In this document: positions 21,402 through 27,904 of the stretch, in pieces
Numbering within the stretch: position 1 is the first letter of the stretch
Layout: each line of letters starts with the position of its first letter
DNA from: CP2-2F sp034436235
GTDB taxonomy: Bacteria > Chloroflexota > Anaerolineae > Aggregatilineales > UBA2796
Direction of reading: 5' to 3'
Assembly: GCA_034436235.1 (NCBI GenBank)
Contig: DAOTWB010000134.1
Location: forward strand, 1 to 27,904
Length of the DNA: 27,904 nt
Made by a program: the position numbers and the translations under genes
Notes under the pieces: generated by a model
What the model was told of the DNA's origin: nothing
Seen by the model: only the letters and a program-made list of their open reading frames with translations
Database searches by the model: none

Positions 21402-23219
21402 TTGCCTGAATACATTCACGTCTCAGTGGCTTGGCCCTACGCCAACGGCGACCTGCATGTTGGGCATATGGCAGGCGCCTACATCCCTGCCGATATCTTC
21501 GCGCGCTATCATCGTCTGAAGGGCAATTACGTCTTGATGGTCAGCGGCTCAGATTCGCACGGCACGCCGATCCTGATCGAAGCGGATAAGCGCGGTATGA
21601 CGGCGCGCGCGCTCTTTGAGCATTATCACTGGCGCTTTCTGCACACGCTCAAGGCGTGCGGCATCAGCTACGATCTGTTCACGCACACCGATACCGAGAA
21701 CCATCATCGCATTGCGCAAGATATCTTTCGCACTTTGAATGAGCGCGGTTATCTGTATCGCGAGACGCAACGCCAGCTCTACAGCGAGAGCGAGAAGCGC
21801 TTCCTGCCCGATCGCTTTGTCGAAGGCACTTGTCCCAAGTGCGGCTTTCCTAACGCGCGCGGCGATCAATGCGATAATTGCGGCAGCCTGCTCGACGCGC
21901 TTGAGCTGATCAATCCGCGCAGCAAGACCGATGGCAGCACGCCTGTCGTTCGCGAGACAGAGCATTTTTTCTTCAACCTCACCGCCTTCATCCCACAATT
22001 GACCGCCTATCTCGCCGAAGGCAAGGAGCATTGGCGTCCAAACGTGCTGATGCTCTCGCGCAACAAAGTAGCGGACTTAGTCGGGCGTCCGATCACGCGC
22101 GATATTGACTGGGGCATTCCGGTGCCTGTGGCAGGCTACGAGAACAAGCGCATGTACGTTTGGTTTGAGGCGGTTATGGGCTACTTCACAGCCAGCATCG
22201 AGTGGGCGCACAACATCGGGCAGCCAGATGCATGGCGGCACTGGTGGTACAATCCGAGCGCCAAGAGCTTCTACTTCATGGGCAAAGATAACATCGAGTT
22301 CCACACCATCATTTGGCCCGCTGAGCTGCTCGGCATAGACGGACTCTACGCCGCCGAAGGCAACACGGCGCCGATCAACCTGCCCTACGACGTGCCTGCC
22401 AACGAATTCATGAACATCGAAGGGCAGAAATTCAGCAAAAGCCGCAACTGGGCAGTGTGGATGACCGATATCTTGGCGCGCTACGACGCGGATGCCATTC
22501 GCTATGCGATCAGCGCCGCGCTGCCTGAGAGCAAAGACGCCGATTGGAGCTGGGCGGATTTTGTGACGCGCAATAATAACGAGCTGGTGGCAGCTTGGGG
22601 CAACTTGGTCAATCGGATGCTCGGCTTTGCGCGCAAGCATTTCAACAACGCTGTGCCGCAGCCAGGCGCGCTGACCGCCGACGACCAAGCCATTCTGGCG
22701 CTCTCAGAATCAGCCTTTGAGCGCGTAGGCAGCTTGCTGGAAGCCGTGAAATTGCGCGCCGCGCTCGGCGAAGCGATGGCGCTCGTCCGTGAGACGAACG
22801 CCTATCTAGATCGGCGTGCGCCATGGAAGCGCATCAAAGAAGATCGCGACGATACTGCCACAGCGGTCTACACCGTGCTGCGCGTGATTGATAATCTGAA
22901 AATTCTACTAGCGCCGTTCCTGCCGTTCAGCGCGCAGCGCCTGCACGAGTATCTCGGCTATGATGGACAGCTGCTCGGCACGCTCAGCATCCGTGAGTAC
23001 GCTGAGACAGAGCGCACACACGCCGCGCTGACCTACGATGGCGCTCACGCCATTGGTCGCTGGCAGCCGAGCCAATTGCCTGTCGGTCAGGCGCTACGCG
23101 AGCCTGCGCCGCTCTTCAAGAAGTTAGGCGCCACGCCTGCCGAAGAGACGGCGATCATTGAGGCTGAGCGCGCGCGGCTCGGTCAGCCGTATCAAGAGCA
23201 ACCGATTGAGACGCTGTGA
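21402..23219 (+). CDS. metG: Methionyl-tRNA synthetase
   Basis: Class I aminoacyl-tRNA synthetase that charges tRNA-Met in the cytoplasm. In the 605-residue form the HIGH signature is HVGH (19-22), with WPYANGDLHVGH before it. The KMSKS signature is KFSKS (343-347), and the connective peptide holds one zinc knuckle Cys144-x2-Cys147 and Cys157-x2-Cys160. VWFEAVMGYF and GKDNIEFHT are further core blocks. The helical anticodon-binding domain follows, but the C-terminal EMAP-like tRNA-binding domain of the longer forms is absent. The start is TTG at 21402, with AGGA eight bases upstream; an earlier in-frame TTG at 21378 lacks such a site and would add a basic tail. It is followed by a thioredoxin-like gene after seven bases. 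Confidence 0.95.
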   Translation: MPEYIHVSVAWPYANGDLHVGHMAGAYIPADIFARYHRLKGNYVLMVSGSDSHGTPILIEADKRGMTARALFEHYHWRFLHTLKACGISYDLFTHTDTENHHRIAQDIFRTLNERGYLYRETQRQLYSESEKRFLPDRFVEGTCPKCGFPNARGDQCDNCGSLLDALELINPRSKTDGSTPVVRETEHFFFNLTAFIPQLTAYLAEGKEHWRPNVLMLSRNKVADLVGRPITRDIDWGIPVPVAGYENKRMYVWFEAVMGYFTASIEWAHNIGQPDAWRHWWYNPSAKSFYFMGKDNIEFHTIIWPAELLGIDGLYAAEGNTAPINLPYDVPANEFMNIEGQKFSKSRNWAVWMTDILARYDADAIRYAISAALPESKDADWSWADFVTRNNNELVAAWGNLVNRMLGFARKHFNNAVPQPGALTADDQAILALSESAFERVGSLLEAVKLRAALGEAMALVRETNAYLDRRAPWKRIKEDRDDTATAVYTVLRVIDNLKILLAPFLPFSAQRLHEYLGYDGQLLGTLSIREYAETERTHAALTYDGAHAIGRWQPSQLPVGQALREPAPLFKKLGATPAEETAIIEAERARLGQPYQEQPIETL

Positions 23220-23226
23220 GGTGGAG

Positions 23227-23712
23227 ATGTCGTTCTTCAATCAGTTTTCGTTCGCCCTGATATCAGGCGCGCTGCTGGTCGCGCTTGGCGCGGCGCTGTG
23301 GAACGTGCGCAAATTGCCTGTCGTATTGCGCATCGGCGCGTGGCTCATCGCGCTGAGCGCTCTGGTCGGCTTCTGGCTCGTCGTGCGTCCAACCGATACG
23401 CCTGCGATCAGCGCGCTCGCCGATGTTGAAGCGCGGCTCGGCAACGGCACGCCTGTCGTGATCGAACTTTACTCAGAGTACTGCCTCGGCTGCATGGCGC
23501 AGAGCAGCGCCGTCAGCGCGCTTGCGCAAGCGCTTGGCGAGCGCGCCGCTGTGCTGCGCCTGAGCATTCACACTGAAGTCGGCTACGCTTTGTGGACGCG
23601 CTACAACGGCGAGACAACGCCGACTTTCATCATCCTTGACGGCGAAGGACGCGAAGTGAAGCGCACTAACGCTGTGCCATCCGTCGCCCAAGTGTTAGGA
23701 CAAACGCCCTAG
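23227..23712 (+). CDS. Membrane-anchored thioredoxin-like protein
   Basis: A 161-residue protein with two N-terminal helices (about 8-25 and 33-53) and a thioredoxin-fold domain after residue 65. The redox motif is Cys86-Leu-Gly-Cys89 in YSEYCLGCM, and the cis-proline before the strand TFIILD is Pro132. The charged middle of the motif seen in cytosolic thioredoxin (WCGPC) is missing, so it is more likely an extracytoplasmic disulfide-handling or cytochrome-related protein; this is inferred. If both helices cross, the active domain would face the cytoplasm; if the first is cleaved it would face out. GAGGTGGAG precedes the ATG, which lies seven bases after the metG stop, so it is co-transcribed with metG. 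It converges on recR with a two-base gap. Confidence 0.87.
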   Translation: MSFFNQFSFALISGALLVALGAALWNVRKLPVVLRIGAWLIALSALVGFWLVVRPTDTPAISALADVEARLGNGTPVVIELYSEYCLGCMAQSSAVSALAQALGERAAVLRLSIHTEVGYALWTRYNGETTPTFIILDGEGREVKRTNAVPSVAQVLGQTP

Positions 23713-23714
23713 CG

Positions 23715-24323
23715 CTACCACGTCTGACGCCCTTGCAGAGCGCGCGTGAGCGTAGCGGCATCGGCATACTCAAGATCGGCGCCGCTCGGCAAGCCGCGCG
23801 CAAGGCGCGTCAGGCGCGGATGTAATTTTGCCGCCTCAAGCTCGCTCTTGATGTACATCGCCGTGGCGTCACCTTCCAGACCTGGATTCGTGCCTAAGAT
23901 CAGCTCCGCGATGCCGCCTTGCCGCACGCGCTCGATTAGCTCGCGAATCTTCAGCTGCTCTGGACCGATGCCGTCGCGCGGCGAGATCACGCCGTGCAGC
24001 ACGTGATAGCGTCCATTGAAGCTGCCTGTGCGCTCGATTGCCAACACATCGAGCGGCTCTTCCACGATCATGACCTGACTGGCGTCGCGCTGTGGATCGG
24101 CGCAGATAGCGCACGGCTCTTCTTCCGTGATGTTGAAACAGATCGGACACAAGCGCGTCCGCGTCTTCAGCTCGGCAATGGCTTGCGCCAAATTTTCTGA
24201 GAGCTGCGCAGGCGCGCGCAACAAAAAGTAGGTCAGGCGTGAGGCAGTTTTATTGCCCACGCCTGGCAATTGCGCGAACGCCTCGATCAGGCGCGTGACA
24301 GATGCTGGAATCGCTTTGCTCAT
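23715..24323 (-). CDS. recR: Recombination mediator protein RecR
   Basis: A ring-forming DNA-binding protein of 202 residues that works with RecO (and RecF) to load RecA at gaps. It has an N-terminal helix-hairpin-helix (LPGVGNKTA, 19-27) and a four-cysteine zinc site (Cys59-x2-Cys62 and Cys71-x2-Cys74). The Toprim domain shows Glu88 in IVEEPLD and Glu150-Gly-Asp152 in GLEGDATA. The conserved C-terminal RGLPSGADLEYAD is present. Length and layout are standard. It is the last gene of dnaX-ebfC-recR, 14 bases after ebfC, with only a weak Shine-Dalgarno (TGTAGG), so it probably depends on upstream translation. Confidence 0.95.
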   Translation of the reverse strand: MSKAIPASVTRLIEAFAQLPGVGNKTASRLTYFLLRAPAQLSENLAQAIAELKTRTRLCPICFNITEEEPCAICADPQRDASQVMIVEEPLDVLAIERTGSFNGRYHVLHGVISPRDGIGPEQLKIRELIERVRQGGIAELILGTNPGLEGDATAMYIKSELEAAKLHPRLTRLARGLPSGADLEYADAATLTRALQGRQTW

Positions 24324-24337
24324 GCCTACAGCGCTGC

Positions 24338-24727
24338 TCAGCCGCCCAGCAAGCCGCTCAGACCGCCGCTCAACATGCCACTCATGCCGCCGCTGACCGC
24401 TTCCATGCGCTCGGCAGCGCGTTGTTGGCTCTGCTCAATCGCCTGATTGACCGCCACCACCAGCAAGTCCTGCAAATCCGTCGTCCATTCAGGATCGCTC
24501 GTATCGAGCAGCTCAGGCTTGATGGTGATTGATTTCACGCGCTGATGACCGCTGATCACAATCGTGATGACGCCGCCTGCCGCTTGCACCTCGATCATCT
24601 CTTCAGCCAGCGCCTCTTGCGCCTTGACCATATCTTCTTGCATTTTCTGCAGCTGCTTGAGCATCGCGTTTGGATTGTTGCTCATGCCCGAACCGCCAAA
24701 AGCGCCGCCACTGCGTCGTTTCGCCAT
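24338..24727 (-). CDS. ebfC: YbaB/EbfC family nucleoid-associated protein
   Basis: A small DNA-binding protein of 129 residues, found between dnaX and recR in most bacteria. The conserved core is LKQLQKMQEDMVKAQEAL (24-41), then V-I-T-I-V-I-S-G-H-Q and IKPELLD; it forms a tweezer-like dimer in known structures. The N-terminus has a short basic Gly-rich segment (AKRRSGGAFGGSG) and the C-terminus a Gly/Met/Ser tail (GGMSGMLSGGLSGLLGG), both usual for the family. The Shine-Dalgarno GAAGGAG is formed by the last codons of dnaX, seven bases upstream, so the two genes are tightly linked. Exact role in replication or repair is not settled in the family. Confidence 0.93.
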   Translation of the reverse strand: MAKRRSGGAFGGSGMSNNPNAMLKQLQKMQEDMVKAQEALAEEMIEVQAAGGVITIVISGHQRVKSITIKPELLDTSDPEWTTDLQDLLVVAVNQAIEQSQQRAAERMEAVSGGMSGMLSGGLSGLLGG

Positions 24728-24734
24728 GTCTAAT

Positions 24735-26303
<1,569 letters not shown>

Positions 26304-26343
26304 GAGCAGAGACTCCTTGTGCGGCGCATTTCGGGATAGCTAG

Positions 26344-26352
26344 ATTATAACA
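26344..26352 (-). promoter_or_regulatory. Promoter of the dnaX-ebfC-recR operon
   Basis: On the minus strand TGTTATAAT (26352-26344) is a perfect extended -10 box (TGn plus TATAAT), the best in the window together with the ftsH one. The -35 region (TCAGTG or CTCAGT, 16-17 bp upstream) is weak. The start site would be near 26337, about 34 bases before the GTG. Confidence 0.7.
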
Positions 26353-26385
26353 CAAGCCGATGCCGCACTGAGTCGTCGCCTGCGC

Positions 26386-26856
26386 TCAACGGCTGAACGA
26401 GACGGTCACGGTCAGCTCGCTCTCTGTGATGCTGATGCTCTCAACTGTGTAGCGTCCGCGCACGCGGCTATCAATGTAGCGGCGCACGGCGTCTTCAATG
26501 GCGCGTCGAGCAGTGTTGTTGAGCGTGGCGAGCTGCGCCGCGCTCAGCGGCGTGCCGTCAACAGTCGCGCTGATCGCCTGCCACGAGAGACGACCGTTGC
26601 GGATGATCGGCTGCCAGACCGAGACCGTGTTCAAGGTCAGACCGGCAGTAGTGACTTTCGCCGTCACCACTGCCTGACCGTTCTGCAGGTCAACGCTGAC
26701 GGCGCTGACGAAACGGCGCACTGAGAGCGGCAAGCGATAGGCGTTGATCTCTTGCTCAGTGATGACGTAAGTGACGCGGCTCTGCGCTTGAAGCGGCGCA
26801 GGCACAGCGAGCAGAACAGCGACGATAGCGATCAAAACATGGAAAAAACGGCGCAT
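26386..26856 (-). CDS. Small secreted protein, paralogue of the upstream neighbour
   Basis: A 156-residue exported protein with a clear signal peptide (RRFFHVLIAIVAVLLAVPAPLQA, cleavage near residue 24). The mature part starts V-T-Y-V-I-T-E-Q-E-I-N and then follows a pattern of amphipathic beta-strands with a helix near the end (NTARRAIEDAVRRYIDSRV). No family is recognised. The same start motif, I-T-E-x-E-I-N, and the same strand order occur in the gene just upstream, so the two are duplicates that have diverged strongly. The ATG at 26856 has GAGGAG ten bases upstream; a GTG at 26874 is possible but would place a basic tail before the signal peptide. Ligand or partner unknown. Confidence 0.8.
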   Translation of the reverse strand: MRRFFHVLIAIVAVLLAVPAPLQAQSRVTYVITEQEINAYRLPLSVRRFVSAVSVDLQNGQAVVTAKVTTAGLTLNTVSVWQPIIRNGRLSWQAISATVDGTPLSAAQLATLNNTARRAIEDAVRRYIDSRVRGRYTVESISITESELTVTVSFSR

Positions 26857-26870
26857 TGCGATATATCTCC

Positions 26871-27353
26871 TCACGAGCTGCTCTTGGTCTGGAACGTTAC
26901 GACCAGCGCATCTTCATCAATTGACACATCTTCAAGCGCATACCTGATATCGGCGCGTTTGAATGTGTAATCGAAGACGATATCTTCCAACAAGCGGCGC
27001 ACGCTCAAGGTGAGCGTATCCAAATTCATCTCATCAATCAGCGGATTGTTGACGGCGCTCTGCTCAAGTGTCCACGTGATGCGCCTTTCGCTCACCTCAG
27101 GGCGCAAAACGCTCAGCACGCCAATGCTATGCGACCCGATTTTGAACGTCGTCAGGACGGTCACTTGATTCGGCTGCAGGTCAGCTTGGAAGCGCGGTAT
27201 GAAGTTGCTCACTCTGCTGAGCAGCGGCGACTCGTTGATCTCGGCTTCCGTGATGGTGAAGGTGCGGCGCTCTTGTGCGTCGAGCGCCTGAACAGTGAGC
27301 GGCAGGGACGCAATGAAGGCGACAACGACAAGCCATTTGAGTAGGCGATGCAT
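26871..27353 (-). CDS. Small secreted protein, paralogue of the downstream neighbour
   Basis: A 160-residue exported protein. The signal peptide is HRLLKWLVVVAFIASLPLTVQA, with likely cleavage after VQA. The mature part opens F-T-I-T-E-A-E-I-N, and a helix near LSVRRLLEDIVFDYTF sits at the same place as in the downstream neighbour. The common layout suggests a tandem duplication of an extracytoplasmic beta-rich domain, perhaps ligand-binding; no named family is recognised. The ATG at 27353 is supported by a strong GGAGG eight bases upstream; the longer in-frame start at 27404 has no such site. The next gene follows after 14 bases, with its Shine-Dalgarno overlapping this stop. A terminator-like hairpin precedes the gene. 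Confidence 0.8.
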   Translation of the reverse strand: MHRLLKWLVVVAFIASLPLTVQALDAQERRTFTITEAEINESPLLSRVSNFIPRFQADLQPNQVTVLTTFKIGSHSIGVLSVLRPEVSERRITWTLEQSAVNNPLIDEMNLDTLTLSVRRLLEDIVFDYTFKRADIRYALEDVSIDEDALVVTFQTKSSS

Positions 27354-27366
27354 TGCACTAGCCTCC

Positions 27367-27400
27367 AAAAATATTCGGGCAGATGCAGCTGCACCTGCCC
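27367..27400 (-). terminator. Terminator-like hairpin after the partial gene
   Basis: GGGCAG (27377-27382) pairs with CTGCCC (27395-27400), and the inner TGCAGCTGCA palindrome (27384-27393) extends the stem after one mismatch. On the minus strand GAATA and then a run of five T follow (27371-27367). It lies 14 bp after the stop of the partial gene and just before the Shine-Dalgarno of the next, so it may end or attenuate transcription there. Confidence 0.6.
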
Positions 27401-27414
27401 ACAACGGACAGAAA

Positions 27415-27904
27415 TCACTCAGGCAAGGTCAACACGGCGCGCATGACTTGGAAGTCATCGCGCACGGCGAGGCTGATCGAGCTGCTGCTGAGCAATTTGG
27501 CGAAGAATTGCGCTTGGAAGCGCGTGTTCCTGAAGAACTCAGGCGCGCTGAAGAGTCCGAAGCGCTCGCTTTCCTGAAGCGCGAGAAACTCGGCGAACAG
27601 ATTGACGGCGTCGCTGCCCATGTACAGCACTTGGCTGCTCTCAGGCAATAGATACTGACGTGCTTCTCGATAGCCTGCCGCCGTCAAAAAACCTTCCGCG
27701 CCGCTCTCGATATGCGCCGCCGCCGCGCCTGTCGCGATGTAGAACACAGAGTCGTTGAAGCCGATCGCGACCTCGACAGGCGTCGTCAGATTCGGCACGT
27801 TGATAGTGATCGTGATGCGCTTCTCATCGGCTGTCACAGTTGCGTTTGGCGCATTGCGCAGAGATACCTCAAGTGCGTCGCCCAGCGCAGCGATGAGCTT
27901 GGCA
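27415..27904 (-). CDS. Hypothetical protein, 5' end outside the window (DUF3352-like pattern)
   Basis: The frame stays open from the window edge (27904) to the TGA at 27415, giving 162 visible codons; a GTG at 27837 is internal and probably not the start. The visible part begins AKLIAALGDALEVSLRNAPNA. It then has ITITINVPNL, a strand-loop FNDSVFYIATGAAAAHI, and LLPESSQVLYMGSDAVNLFAEFL. The last block (a Leu-Pro start, then a strand and a helix after Asp) recalls the repeating unit of DUF3352 proteins, which are secreted and of unknown function. This is a tentative pattern match. It precedes the two small secreted genes in the same direction and may belong with them, apart from the hairpin in between. 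Confidence 0.65.
   Translation of the reverse strand, partial: AKLIAALGDALEVSLRNAPNATVTADEKRITITINVPNLTTPVEVAIGFNDSVFYIATGAAAAHIESGAEGFLTAAGYREARQYLLPESSQVLYMGSDAVNLFAEFLALQESERFGLFSAPEFFRNTRFQAQFFAKLLSSSSISLAVRDDFQVMRAVLTLPE

Noticed and set aside
21091..21419. Two minus-strand open frames across tRNA-Glu
   Set aside because: They are antisense to the tRNA and to the metG leader. Peptides such as LRGLEPRF are the well-known spurious translation of tRNA genes read backwards.

Overview
This 27.9 kb window looks like ordinary chromosome from a GC-rich bacterium, most likely a member of the Chloroflexota (Anaerolineae-like). That placement is an inference. It rests on small secreted or lipid-anchored proteins with SH3-like units, Thr-Pro linkers, paired Uma2 genes and an Opp-type transporter with an enlarged OppB. 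No single marker in the window proves it. I see no phage, insertion sequence, integron or CRISPR array.

Layout from left to right. The 3' end of a RidA-family gene (1-119) is followed by a secreted two-repeat protein with its own promoter. A minus-strand block (1193-5462) reads rnd, an MBL-fold hydrolase, pheA (prephenate dehydratase) and thrC (threonine synthase), probably one transcript from a promoter at 5503-5530. Upstream of it are two tandem Uma2-family genes and ftsH, also on the minus strand. ftsH has a consensus -10 box with a perfect 12-bp palindrome at its start site. On the plus strand a putative lipoprotein (8964-9590) precedes a peptide/nickel-type ABC importer operon in the order oppD, oppF, oppC, lipoprotein with two Cys-paired repeats, oppB. 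No solute-binding protein gene is present in the window.

The centre holds a secreted beta-propeller protein that may be made from a leaderless mRNA, a divergent extended-SDR gene coupled to a four-helix membrane protein, and a ConA/GH16-like protein without the usual catalytic motif. Next come two paralogous secreted alpha/beta hydrolases on opposite strands flanking a pterin carbinolamine dehydratase gene. A tRNA-Glu(UUC) follows. After it lies a structured, terminator-ending leader in front of metG, with a membrane-anchored thioredoxin-like gene behind. The right end carries the classical dnaX-ebfC-recR replication/repair cluster on the minus strand, then three small secreted or hypothetical proteins, the last cut by the window edge.

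The most striking global signal is near-absence of the tetramer GGCC: I found six copies in the whole window by eye, although the sequence is about 60% GC. Two of the six lie in RNA stems (tRNA-Glu and a hairpin after ftsH). Synonymous glycine codons change with the next base in a way that avoids GGCC. TTG and GTG starts with good Shine-Dalgarno sequences are frequent (oppD, metG, the second hydrolase, ftsH, dnaX). The best candidates for something undescribed are the transporter with its embedded lipoprotein, the metG leader and the mosaic Uma2 pair. None amounts to clear proof of a new system.
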